A DNA stretch of 50,800 nt from Metabacillus rhizolycopersici. GTDB taxonomy: Bacteria > Bacillota > Bacilli > Bacillales > Bacillaceae. Position numbers and translations under genes: made by a program. The stretch is taken from assembly GCF_020075705.1 (NCBI RefSeq), contig NZ_JAIQUM010000041.1:1-50800 (forward strand), written 5' to 3'. The notes beneath the pieces are model-generated. The model saw only the letters and a list, made by a program, of their open reading frames with translations, did not search any database and was not told the DNA's origin. Shown here in pieces: positions 43,232 to 50,800 of this stretch (positions are counted from its first letter, which is position 1; each line of letters opens with the position of its first letter).

Positions 43232-43376
43232 GATAAGAAAAGCGCCAGCGCCTTGATCAGCCTCAGGCATAGCATAAGGCACTCAGGAATAGAAGGTGTT
43301 CTTTGCCTTCAATTCCTGAGTGCCTAGGCGCTGGAGCTGGACACGAAAACTTAGTCAAAAAAATTTATACTTTCTT
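43232..43376 (+). repeat. Dispersed palindromic repeat, copy 8 (tail type B)
   Basis: Central arms CACTCAGGAAT/ATTCCTGAGTG pair perfectly. Outer arms are AAAAGCGCCAGCGCC and CTAGGCGCTGGAGCTGG, and the tail is ACACGAAAACTTAGTC. It begins directly after the paaI T-tract and marks the right border of the paa block. Confidence 0.9.
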
Positions 43377-43939
43377 ATCCTACGAAAAAGCCCCTTCAAT
43401 TCTTCTGCTGTATATTAAAAATTTACAAATAATTATATTTTTTCAAATATTTTAATTATATTCTCCTGAAATTATATCATAAAGTGCTTGATTCTAAGCT
43501 AACCTGTTTAGAAAATATTAATACAAAAAAACGTTACTATTAAAAAGATGGCAGAGTTCTAATCTTTAAGTCTTAGACATATTGGGTGTACTCTTAATTT
43601 TTGGTTCGGGTGCAAAGTCCCTTGTATTGCTTTGAAAATTTTTGAACTCTATCTCTTCATTTAATAAGTTTTAATTTGTATAAAAAAAATGCTTTTTGCA
43701 GTAAACAATGCATATAAACAGATTTTTTAAACTATCGGATTAGCACTAATTCAAGGAACAACAAAAGGGACACATTCATTTTCGCTTCTAAACACGTTCG
43801 TAAACGTCAATTTTTTTCATTATTTTAATATAATTAAAATTCCGTTAGAATGATTGATTTCAGGACAACAATAAGAGGCTGTCCTCATAGCTATCAAGTT
43901 AAGAAAATAGCAAAAAAACATTACCTTTATTGATTTAAT
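43377..43939. other. Intergenic stretch, A/T-rich, no gene seen
   Basis: About 560 bases with no supported reading frame. A short hairpin (GGACA...TGTCC near 43862-43884) could be the relic terminator of the decayed MFS gene to its right. The rest shows no similarity I recognise. Confidence 0.4.
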
Positions 43940-44044
43940 TCTCCGAAGGCAATATTTAATACCGTTTCACAAAAAAAACCCAAAAAATCCTGCTACTAAA
44001 AAAGCAGTCATTATCGGGCCTGCTTTGATTTGGTTATTTACTTA
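43940..44044 (-). pseudogene. N-terminal relic of an MFS drug transporter
   Basis: On the minus strand NQIKAGPIMTAFLVAGFFG matches the start of the intact transporter at 45326-46795 (QIKTGPIMAALLVAGFVG). The nucleotide match runs from about 44036 to 43945 and includes a run of extra T causing a frameshift. The start codon is lost and about 430 codons are missing. It lies directly downstream of the intact tetR, as the full transporter lies downstream of the broken tetR copy. Confidence 0.85.
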
Positions 44045-44611
44045 TTAAAGCTCCCTGAATAAATTGGGTAATCCCTGCGAAATTATTTTTAGTGGTTCAC
44101 TTGTTTTTTTAGCTAAACAAAGCATAATTCCACCCTCAATTGAAGCCGTCAGCATTAAAGAAATTGAATGAGCCTTTTCTTCTGAAAACCCATCTTCCAC
44201 CAACTTATTCAAATAAATCTCTTGAATCCTTGTAAAAGAGAGAGCACAGGCATTTCTGACCGCTTCACTTAATGCTCCCATTTCACTAACGATGCTGCTA
44301 ATTGTATAACCAATAATCATCCCTTCTTGCTCAAATTTAATGACCAATTTCTCGATCATCGCTTGTGTAGCTATTTGAGTAGTTGGATAATCCCGGAATA
44401 TCTCTTTCATATGCGTTGTAATCGTTTCATCCAATGAATGAAGACAAGCGATAAGTAATTCTTCTTTTCCATTTGGAAAGTGGTGATAGAGCGAGCCTTT
44501 TGACATGTTACATTCTTTTAAGATTTCGTTTAATCCTACGCCTAAATATCCTTTTTTCTGGAAAAGAGTTGTCGCAATATCGATTATCAGCGATTTTGTA
44601 TCCATTTTCAT
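44045..44611 (-). CDS. TetR-family transcriptional repressor
   Basis: A 188-residue regulator. N-terminal helix-turn-helix KSLIIDIATTLFQKKGYLGV and LKECNMSKGSLYHHFPNGKEEL, then a helical ligand domain. GGGGGTGTACG precedes the ATG. It very likely controlled the MFS transporter of which a relic follows, and may now act on the intact copy at 45326. Its own 3' end is repeated in the broken copy at 46796-46964. Confidence 0.9.
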   Translation of the reverse strand: MKMDTKSLIIDIATTLFQKKGYLGVGLNEILKECNMSKGSLYHHFPNGKEELLIACLHSLDETITTHMKEIFRDYPTTQIATQAMIEKLVIKFEQEGMIIGYTISSIVSEMGALSEAVRNACALSFTRIQEIYLNKLVEDGFSEEKAHSISLMLTASIEGGIMLCLAKKTSEPLKIISQGLPNLFREL

Positions 44612-44820
44612 CGTACACCCCCTTCATACCAATCCTTCTTGCTACTATACCAAAGAAGAAAACAATTAAAAACCGCCAATTCCTCCTCCTTAAAACATTT
44701 GTTTTTGAAGAAGGGGTACTCTTGGCATAGTTGATAGAAATCGTTTTAAACAAGGATTGATATAATTGAGTTTGTTCTATCTTATCATTAATGACGTATT
44801 TTCAATTAAGGGTAAGACAA

Positions 44821-45258
44821 TCACTCAGGTGTACGGATAACTAAAACATCACAATTAGCTGAACGTACGATTGCTTCAGATACAGAACCAATTAAGAAAC
44901 GTTCAACCGCATTTAACCCCGTAGCACCACAGATAATTAACTCAGCCTCGACTAAGTTAGCAAGCTCTTTCGTGATGATATTTCGTGGAGATCCGTGTTC
45001 GATTACTACCTTTACGTTTTCAATACCTTCAACCTCAGCCTGCTCCTTGTAGCCATTTAAAAGTTCCTCTGATCGCTGCTGTGCACGCTCAACACTTGAA
45101 AGTTCGTAAGCTTCGAATGAACGAGTATCGATTACGTTTACTATGTTTAAGATTGAACCTTCGTTACGCTTCGCAACATCGATTGATTTACGAAATGCGT
45201 ATTCAGCTTCTTTTGAACCGTCTACAGCCACTACAATATTTTTATAATGATTTGCCAT
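44821..45258 (-). CDS. Universal stress protein UspA family
   Basis: A 145-residue Rossmann-like protein. It has NIVVAVDGSKEAEYAFRK at the start and the ATP-binding signature GATGLNAVERFLIGSVS near the end (Gly-x2-Gly-x9-Gly-Ser), so nucleotide binding is predicted. It is a separate gene between the two halves of the duplicated tetR-MFS pair. AAAAGGAGACTAGACAG precedes the ATG. Stress inducer unknown. Confidence 0.92.
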   Translation of the reverse strand: MANHYKNIVVAVDGSKEAEYAFRKSIDVAKRNEGSILNIVNVIDTRSFEAYELSSVERAQQRSEELLNGYKEQAEVEGIENVKVVIEHGSPRNIITKELANLVEAELIICGATGLNAVERFLIGSVSEAIVRSANCDVLVIRTPE

Positions 45259-45325
45259 CTGTCTAGTCTCCTTTTAACATAATTTGAAAGCTGTTTATCT
45301 CTAAAAAATGCTAGTAATGGAAATT

Positions 45326-46795
45326 CTACACTCTGTCTTGTACAAGTTCAGTTGCCTTCACAGGAGATGTTACTTTTACATCAGCTGGGACTGTTTTTTT
45401 CATAAATAAAGACAATACAAAATTAATGACCGATAATACTAAAGCGATTGTAAACACAAATGATGATCCCTCTGCTACCGCTTGTGGCAATTCACTTCCA
45501 GTTGCTAAGTAACTACCTTGTTTTGATGATAAAAGCGATACCATGACGGCAATACCAACCGCACCGGCTACTTGTTGGATCGTTTGAGTGATCGCAATTC
45601 CATCTGGATAATACTGTTTAGGAAGCGAATTTAACGTGTTTGTTTGTGTGGAAGCAAGCACTGCCCCGATACCTAGCATCATGACAATATGAGTGATTAC
45701 AACCATCCATAATGCTGTCTCTGTACCAAATTGGGCATAGATTAAATAACTAATAGCTACTAAAATCGTTCCCGGTGTAATCACCGCTTTCGGACCATAT
45801 TTGTCAAATAAACGACCAATGGTTGGAGCTAATACACAGTTCAGTAAGCTACCTGGTAAAAGGATAAGACCTGTTGTAAACGCGGCAATGACTAAAGCCA
45901 TTTGCATATACATTGGTAAAATAACAAGCATTGATAACATACTGAAGAACGTGATAAAGCTCATAACGGCTCCAAGAATGAACATTGGATATTTAAATGC
46001 TCGTAAATTCAGCATAGGAGTCTCCATTTTCATTTGACGAATCGCAAAAAGAATGACTGCAATAAGTCCAACAATGATAGATCCAAGAACCGGTGCACTC
46101 GTCCAGCCGGCACCAGATACACTAAATCCGTACACAATACCACCGAATCCAATGGTTGAAAGAATAACCGATAAGGCATCAATTGAAACGTTACGTACTT
46201 CGTTCACATTCGGCAAAAACTTGATCCCAAAGATAAGAGAAAACAGTAAGAAAGGTGTGGTTAACCAGAAAATCCACTGCCATGATAAGGTGTCTAAAAT
46301 AAGTCCTGCTAATGTTGGGCCTAATGCTGGACCAGCTAACATAACTAAGCCCATAATCCCCATAGCGGCACCACGTTTATGTGGTGGATAGATCGCAAAA
46401 ATAACATTTTGTGTTAAAGGTAAATTAATCGCTAATCCTGCTGCTTGAATAACACGTCCCGTCAATACAAATCCAAATGTAGGTGATATTGCGGCTAAAA
46501 TGGTCCCTATAAGGAGGAGTAGGACAGAAGTCAGAAACATTTGACGTGTGGTGAATTTTTGCATCAAAATACCTGTTACTGGTATTAAAATACCTAGTGT
46601 TAAGAAATAGCCTGTTGCTAACCACTGAATCGTTGTTGCATCAACACTAAATATTTGACTTAATTCTGTAAAAGCAATATTTAATGCCGTTTCACTAAAA
46701 AGTCCGACAAAGCCTGCGACTAAAAGAGCAGCCATTATCGGGCCTGTTTTGATTTGTTGTTTCGTTATCGATTCTGATTTAATTTGTGTATTCAC
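45326..46795 (-). CDS. MFS multidrug transporter, DHA2 (EmrB/LmrB-like), 14 helices
   Basis: A 489-residue exporter with 13-14 membrane segments. It has the N-terminal pattern AALLVAGFVGLFSETALNIA, and motif WLATGYFLTLGILIPVTG. LTGRVIQAAGLAINLPL fits motif B, and GMAMGIMGLVMLAGPALGPTLAG-like sequence (GAAMGIMGL...GPALGPTLAG) is the antiporter motif C. It would pump out drugs with protons. The start is a GTG at 46795 with AAAGGAG upstream, right after the stop of the broken tetR copy. Confidence 0.9.
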   Translation of the reverse strand: MNTQIKSESITKQQIKTGPIMAALLVAGFVGLFSETALNIAFTELSQIFSVDATTIQWLATGYFLTLGILIPVTGILMQKFTTRQMFLTSVLLLLIGTILAAISPTFGFVLTGRVIQAAGLAINLPLTQNVIFAIYPPHKRGAAMGIMGLVMLAGPALGPTLAGLILDTLSWQWIFWLTTPFLLFSLIFGIKFLPNVNEVRNVSIDALSVILSTIGFGGIVYGFSVSGAGWTSAPVLGSIIVGLIAVILFAIRQMKMETPMLNLRAFKYPMFILGAVMSFITFFSMLSMLVILPMYMQMALVIAAFTTGLILLPGSLLNCVLAPTIGRLFDKYGPKAVITPGTILVAISYLIYAQFGTETALWMVVITHIVMMLGIGAVLASTQTNTLNSLPKQYYPDGIAITQTIQQVAGAVGIAVMVSLLSSKQGSYLATGSELPQAVAEGSSFVFTIALVLSVINFVLSLFMKKTVPADVKVTSPVKATELVQDRV

Positions 46796-46964
46796 TTATT
46801 CGAACTCCTTTAATAAATTTGGTAATCCCTGCGAAATAATTTTTAGTGGTTCACTTTTTTGGGTTAAACAAAGCATCATTCCACCCTCGATTGAAGCCGT
46901 CATTATATCCTTTCTGTTGAAAAAAATTTGTCGTGATTTCGATTATCAGCGATTTTCTATCCAT
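46796..46964 (-). pseudogene. Internally deleted second tetR copy
   Basis: It starts at 46964 with MDRKSLIIEITTNFFQQKGY, like the start of the intact TetR (MDTKSLIIDIATTLFQKKGY). Then, after about 125 missing codons and a frame change, it resumes with TASIEGGMMLCL, EPLKIISQGLPNL and a stop at 46796. It is the remains of the regulator that once preceded the intact transporter. Confidence 0.88.
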
Positions 46965-47055
46965 TTCCGTGGCACACCCCACATACCAACCAGTCTGTTT
47001 AAATATATCAAAAAAATTTTCTATAATTCAAGATATTTTTTACAGAAATTTAAAA

Positions 47056-47232
47056 ATGAGTGTTTTTGTTGTATTTGAAAGAGATATGATTGTCGAGTAT
47101 ACACAGGAAGGTAAAGTCATTACAAAACAGTGCGATGATTTCAAAAGAATCCAGCACCTTTTCCCTCATACAAACCTGCCTTTAACATATAATAAGACTA
47201 AATTATTAACGTCGTCCGAGCGGTTTATTTGA
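47056..47232 (+). CDS. Possible small hypothetical protein
   Basis: A 58-residue frame from an ATG at 47056: MSVFVVFERDMIVEYTQEG followed by a charged C-terminus. There is no clear ribosome site (AAATTTAAAA upstream) and no known family. Located between the broken tetR and yjbI. The composition is protein-like, but support is weak. Confidence 0.3.
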   Translation: MSVFVVFERDMIVEYTQEGKVITKQCDDFKRIQHLFPHTNLPLTYNKTKLLTSSERFI

Positions 47233-47376
47233 GATAAACTATAACCCTTGATAAAATAAATATACATTGGTAGTTCAATGTAACTATTTTTTTGCAGAAG
47301 TCATTCTCTATTCGTACTAATGGAATTTATAATAGATACACTAATTTAAGCAAAACACTATAAAGGAGTTATCAAC

Positions 47377-47802
47377 ATGACGAACCAAAACATAACACCA
47401 TATGAAGCGATAGGTGAAAAAACTCTTTCGCGGCTTGTTGATTCCTTTTATGGAAAGGTACAAAAGCATCCTTTACTGTTTCCAATCTTTCCAGATGATT
47501 TAACGGAAACAGCACGAAAACAAAAGCAATTTTTGACGCAGTACTTAGGAGGACCTCAAGTTTACACTGAAGAACACGGACATCCTATGTTAAGAGCTAG
47601 ACATCTTCCGTTTCCAATTACTCCAGCTAGAGCGAATGCATGGATTAGTTGCATGAAGGAAGCGATGAAGGAAGTTGAATTAGAGGATGAATTAAAGGAT
47701 TTTCTTCTACATCGTCTTCAACTTACTGCGCATCATATGGTGAATACTGCAGATGTTGACAATGTACAGAAAGAGGTTAAAAACTATGATAAACAATCGT
47801 GA
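47377..47802 (+). CDS. yjbI: Truncated haemoglobin YjbI (group II)
   Basis: A 141-residue globin. [20 protein letters not shown] gives the B-helix tyrosine region; [10 protein letters not shown] and [12 protein letters not shown] hold the proximal histidine; the Trp in [11 protein letters not shown] is the group II G8 residue. YjbI in Bacillus binds oxygen and is linked to YjbH by conserved order. An AAAGGAGTTATCAAC site precedes the ATG. It overlaps the following gene by 17 bases. Confidence 0.94.
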   Translation: MTNQNITPYEAIGEKTLSRLVDSFYGKVQKHPLLFPIFPDDLTETARKQKQFLTQYLGGPQVYTEEHGHPMLRARHLPFPITPARANAWISCMKEAMKEVELEDELKDFLLHRLQLTAHHMVNTADVDNVQKEVKNYDKQS

Positions 47803-48676
47803 GAAAAAGGATACTTCCCTCTTTTTCTCTCATTGTAGTGGGCATCCAAAAAAGCCTTTAGAAATCTATATGTTCATCGACCCTCTCTGCCCTGAATGTT
47901 GGGCGTTAGAGCCCATTATTAAAAAACTACAAATTGAATATGGACGATTATTCACACTAAAGCATGTGATTAGTGGTCGCCTAGCAACATTGAATATCAC
48001 GAAGAGAAAAAGGCCTGAAAAGCTTGCACAGGCTTGGGAAAAAACAGCTAGTCGAACCGGCATGTCATGTGATGGAAATGTATGGATGGAACTTTCCTTA
48101 TCAACGCCATTTATTGCATCGCTAGCAATTAAATCTGCTGAACTACAAGGCAGAAAAGCAGGTCTTCGTTATTTACGTAAGTTACAAGAAATGCTATTCA
48201 TCGAGAGCCAAAACATTTCAGATGAAGAAATGTTAATTTCAATCGCAGAAATTATTGGCTTGGACGTTTTAGAATTTAAAGTAGATCTCCATTCTCAAAG
48301 TGCATCAAATGCCTTACAATGTGATTTAAAAATCACATCAGAAATGGATGTACACGAAATACCGACACTTGCATTTTTCAGCCATGATGTAGATGAAGAG
48401 GGTATTAAAATAACAGGCTATTATTCTTATGATATGTACGTACATGTATTAAAGGAAATGATTGGTGAGGATATAAAACCATCACATACACCACCGTTAA
48501 AAATCTTTTTACAGCATTTCCAATTCGTTGCTTCCGCTGAAATTGCCACTGTCTATAATATGACGATTTCAGAGGTAGAAAAGGAATTAAAAAAACTTGT
48601 CCTTTCACAAACAGTTGAAAGAGTCCAAGCGAAGCACGGTACATTTTGGAGATATATCGGGGGAAGTAACTGCTAA
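47786..48676 (+). CDS. spxH: ClpXP adaptor YjbH/SpxH (DsbA-like)
   Basis: A 296-residue thioredoxin-superfamily protein that hands the stress regulator Spx to ClpXP. The [14 protein letters not shown] motif (Cys-Pro-Glu-Cys at residues 35-38) and a His-rich N-terminus (SHCSGH) are typical and may bind zinc. The cis-Pro region EIPTLAFFS is near 190. The C-terminal extension contains [16 protein letters not shown]. The ATG at 47786 has AGAGGTTAAAAACT upstream, and the frame overlaps yjbI. This restores synteny with B. subtilis after the island. Confidence 0.93.
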   Translation: MINNREKKDTSLFFSHCSGHPKKPLEIYMFIDPLCPECWALEPIIKKLQIEYGRLFTLKHVISGRLATLNITKRKRPEKLAQAWEKTASRTGMSCDGNVWMELSLSTPFIASLAIKSAELQGRKAGLRYLRKLQEMLFIESQNISDEEMLISIAEIIGLDVLEFKVDLHSQSASNALQCDLKITSEMDVHEIPTLAFFSHDVDEEGIKITGYYSYDMYVHVLKEMIGEDIKPSHTPPLKIFLQHFQFVASAEIATVYNMTISEVEKELKKLVLSQTVERVQAKHGTFWRYIGGSNC

Positions 48677-48689
48677 GTGTACAAAGTTT

Positions 48690-48846
48690 AAAAGAAAAGC
48701 GGAAGTGCCTTGATCAGTCCCGACAGACATAAGACGCGCATGAATAGAAGGCGTACTTTGCCTTCTATTCATGCGTGGCTGTAGACCTAAGAAGGGCAGC
48801 TGGACTAATTCTCGAAGCCAAAACTTATAAATTCTGATATTATTAT
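48690..48846 (+). repeat. Dispersed palindromic repeat, copy 9 (tail type C)
   Basis: Central arms CGCATGAATAGAAGG and CCTTCTATTCATGCG pair perfectly. The tail TCTCGAAGCCAAAACTTATA is identical to that of copy 1. Confidence 0.9.
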
Positions 48847-48848
48847 GA

Positions 48849-48885
48849 AAGGACTGACTCTATTTTTGGAGTCAGCCCTTTTACG
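48849..48885 (+). terminator. Terminator after spxH
   Basis: GGACTGACTC / GAGTCAGCCC stem with a 7-base loop and TTTT. It is about 180 bases past the stop codon, beyond the repeat. Confidence 0.75.
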
Positions 48886-48943
48886 TTATTTATTGATGTG
48901 TTGTGCTTCTTGGGCAAATGCACCTCACAAGCTAGCATTTTAC

Positions 48944-48995
48944 GATAAATAAAAAGAATCCATTTTCAAAAAAATATTGATCAAAATGGATTCTT
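48944..48995 (-). terminator. Minus-strand terminator of a cut gene
   Basis: Perfect 13-bp stem AAGAATCCATTTT / AAAATGGATTCTT followed on the minus strand by TTTTTATTTAT. It lies 40 bases past the stop codon of the fragment at 49036. Confidence 0.8.
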
Positions 48996-49035
48996 ATCTA
49001 GCAAATTTAAGTTTTGGTTTTATAAAAAAGTTTAA

Positions 49036-49155
49036 TCATTTTTCTACCTGTGTTGCTCCACGATCGCGCCAATTATGGAATAACTTTAATATGACCTCTA
49101 CCTTAATACCAAGCAATTCATGTTGCATGATGGCACCCTTTTCTTGAATAATCAA
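49036..49155 (-). pseudogene. Possible gene fragment cut by the IS element
   Basis: A 39-residue frame ending at a TGA, with KVEVILKLFHNWRDRGATQV near its C-terminus, and its own terminator downstream. Only 22 bases separate its first possible codon (TTG) from the IS right end, so it may be the remaining 3' part of a gene interrupted by the insertion. Family not recognised. Confidence 0.3.
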
Positions 49156-49175
49156 GGAGCTCCCTCACAAATACA

Positions 49176-49290
49176 TTGAACTACCCCCACCTAAAATTCT
49201 ACCTAATTTTTGAGGAAGGGGATTCCTATAAAGGACTTACTAAGTGACTTAGTAGACCATTGCCCGTTCAACTAGGCAATGGGTTTTCTA
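49176..49290 (-). ncRNA. Candidate omega-RNA region of the IS element
   Basis: Three consecutive hairpins downstream of and touching the tnpB-related stop codon, ending at the element boundary. The bases just outside (49175 downward) would be the guide if this acts like known TnpB systems. Inference from position and structure only. Confidence 0.4.
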
Positions 49291-50786
49291 CTTTCTTTCT
49301 TAGACAAACCTTTTCCCACCAAGTCTGGGAGAGCCCCTGGAGGAAAAAGATCACTCATCGAGTAATGCTTGCTAGGAATAGAAAGTTCTATCTGATACAA
49401 ACAATGGGTATGTACGTCAGATAGGCATCTTGAAACCCACTTCCATTGCGCCCAATGATGTAGACCTACTATCTTCTCTGGTAGTAGGGAATGCAACACT
49501 GGTGGAAGCTTTTCTTTGAATCCCATTACTCTTCTCGCAATGACATAAGAAGCTGCTTGGTGAATACTAATACCAAATCGCTTCATAGATTTGATTTTAC
49601 CGATTTGACTTGTATAGGCCGGATTTACTTCACATACAGCCACACCCATTTTGTTCGCACGGTTTGTTATTGTTGAAATAAGCTTACGATAAGCAAACAT
49701 GGACATTTTCTTATTCGCCTTTTTATTCCCGTATGGATTTGATCCTTTCGATTTCGTTGTGTTTAACTTTTCAATCACAATCGGTTTATTGAGTTTACCA
49801 GCTAAATCTACTAATCGTATCGCTTCTGCTTCAATCATTTTTGTTGCTTGACCCGATGATTTTCCCTCTAAATCGAACTCAAATACACCCGATTTAATCA
49901 ATTGACCCTTCACATTCATGTTGGACCAGGCGATGTGGTCCACATTCAAATCCACACCAACTACACCATCAGATTTACTGTGGTTTATGTTTTCCTTTTC
50001 AGGAATATCCAATATGCATTTAAATATGTAATACTCACCGTGATCCTCAACAGACCAAGCAATTGCATCTCCATGTTCCTTTTTCAAATTAGATGGCTTA
50101 TCTACTTGTGTTTGAATGACTTTTTCAACGTCTTCTTGCCCATAAGGAAAGACAAGATTCGGTATTTCAACTGCCACACCGTTTAGAGTGGTGAAATGGA
50201 GATTTTTTGCCTCTGAAACATACATAAAGACAAAATTCCCATACTTTGCGTCCTTACGACCACTAATTGTCATTTTACTGTAACGAGATTGTTCCCAATC
50301 CTCTAACCACAGTTCATGGTTATTTCGATAATGATGTAAGGTGTGCTGTCCTTTGAACAGCTTTTTGCCACCAAAAATCACACTTTTTTCATTATTTTTT
50401 AACGTTTTAAGTTGTTTCTGAAGTCGATCTAAACGGAATTCTAATCTACCTAAACGGTCCTTAAGAGCTTTTATTTGGACATCTAAATAGTGATGTTCAA
50501 ATTGATATGCATGATAGTAAATATCCGTTTTCTTTTTGAACTCCACGACAAAAAAGTTTCCTTTTTGTTGTTCACAAGAGGTTTTATTGAAGGATGGTTT
50601 TCCTTTGATGAACGAGTGTTTGATTTTTGTTAAAGTGGTTACTCTACTCTTTGTCGATTTGATTTTCTTTTTGACGGATTTGATTTGTTCTTCTTTCGTA
50701 GAAATGTACATTTTCTTAAGTTCACTTTGAGATTTCATCAAAGCATTTGCTTCCTGAACAACTGAATTTGTGTAATAATCGTTCAT
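49272..50786 (-). CDS. TnpB-related IS200/IS605 accessory protein, atypical RuvC
   Basis: A 504-residue protein. Residues 1-50 and 100-135 are Lys-rich and coiled-coil-like, and 150-215 is a wedge-like region. RuvC-I is VVGVDLNVDHIAW (Asp279) and RuvC-II PIVIEKLN (Glu339). At the RuvC-III place, after EVNPAYTSQIGKIK, the sequence reads FGISIHQAASYVIARR. The CxxC zinc ribbon and the DRDxNAAxN motif of canonical TnpB are missing. A 70-residue extra tail follows. No tnpA is present. Canonical TnpB is an RNA-guided nuclease; whether this form cuts is unclear. No good ribosome site is visible, but the window nearly ends there. Confidence 0.8.
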   Translation of the reverse strand: MNDYYTNSVVQEANALMKSQSELKKMYISTKEEQIKSVKKKIKSTKSRVTTLTKIKHSFIKGKPSFNKTSCEQQKGNFFVVEFKKKTDIYYHAYQFEHHYLDVQIKALKDRLGRLEFRLDRLQKQLKTLKNNEKSVIFGGKKLFKGQHTLHHYRNNHELWLEDWEQSRYSKMTISGRKDAKYGNFVFMYVSEAKNLHFTTLNGVAVEIPNLVFPYGQEDVEKVIQTQVDKPSNLKKEHGDAIAWSVEDHGEYYIFKCILDIPEKENINHSKSDGVVGVDLNVDHIAWSNMNVKGQLIKSGVFEFDLEGKSSGQATKMIEAEAIRLVDLAGKLNKPIVIEKLNTTKSKGSNPYGNKKANKKMSMFAYRKLISTITNRANKMGVAVCEVNPAYTSQIGKIKSMKRFGISIHQAASYVIARRVMGFKEKLPPVLHSLLPEKIVGLHHWAQWKWVSRCLSDVHTHCLYQIELSIPSKHYSMSDLFPPGALPDLVGKGLSKKESRKPIA

Positions 50787-50800
50787 TTCAAAACGATTTT

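Larger units (their letters stand above)
49176..50800 (-). mobile_element. IS200/IS605-family element, right part
   Basis: The right end is a hairpin CCCC-CCT-AAAA...TTTT-AGG-GGGG closing at GGTGGGGGTAGTTCAA near 49176. Inside are the TnpB-related gene and no tnpA. The left end is beyond the window edge. Between the stop codon (49272) and the end are two more hairpins, CCCATTGCC/GGGCAATGG and ACTAAG/CTTAGT. That order, tnpB followed by stem-loops and right end, is where omega-RNAs lie in this family. Confidence 0.75.

Noticed and set aside
43377..43939. Hidden gene in the long gap
   Set aside because: All frames are broken, no ribosome sites, and only the decayed transporter on its right is recognisable.

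Overview
The window is chromosomal DNA from an endospore-forming, low-GC Firmicute of the family Bacillaceae. Three things support this: spore-coat and sporulation genes (spoVIF, a YjcZ-type peptide, yjcA, cotX-like, two cotY/cotZ, cotO), sigma-K-like promoters, and a gene order that follows the Bacillus subtilis cot-fabI-thi-yjbQ-prpE-yjbO-ppnK-yjbM-yjbL-yjbK-yjbJ-yjbI-yjbH block. The species cannot be fixed from sequence reading alone.

Layout. 1-190: what looks like one end of a Tn7-like transposon whose body lies left of the window. 260-5870: sporulation and spore-coat genes. 6.2-10.6 kb: an EAL-domain c-di-GMP phosphodiesterase, fabI behind a FapR box, a decayed HTH gene and an orphan GerAB-type germination permease. 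10.6-14.6 kb: thiamine operon tenI-thiO-thiS-thiG-thiF under a TPP riboswitch. 14.7-20 kb: antiporter yjbQ, mgtE, an IS200/IS605-type end with no transposase, and a rodA/ftsW gene. 20.2-25.4 kb: prpE, a pseudouridine synthase, NAD kinase, (p)ppGpp synthetase, yjbL, yjbK and yjbJ.

25.4-47.3 kb interrupts the usual yjbJ-yjbI adjacency. It carries a complete-looking phenylacetate (paa) catabolic island: paaK ligase, ferredoxin reductase and ferredoxin, the epoxidase paaABCD, an EthD-like protein, crotonases, an aldehyde dehydrogenase, paaH, paaJ, the PaaX repressor, a PaaY-like hexapeptide protein, a nitronate monooxygenase/FabK-like protein, a DUF485 protein with a sodium:solute symporter, and a PaaI thioesterase. 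paaE and the hydratase half of PaaZ are not seen. Next come a TetR regulator, UspA and an MFS drug transporter. These derive from a duplicated tetR-MFS pair in which each copy lost the opposite gene.

47.4-48.7 kb returns to the core order with yjbI (truncated haemoglobin) and yjbH/spxH. The right edge holds an IS200/IS605 element with a TnpB-related protein. Intergenic spaces carry about ten copies of an imperfectly palindromic repeat of roughly 90-215 bp whose central stem shows compensatory changes. No tRNA, rRNA or CRISPR array was seen.
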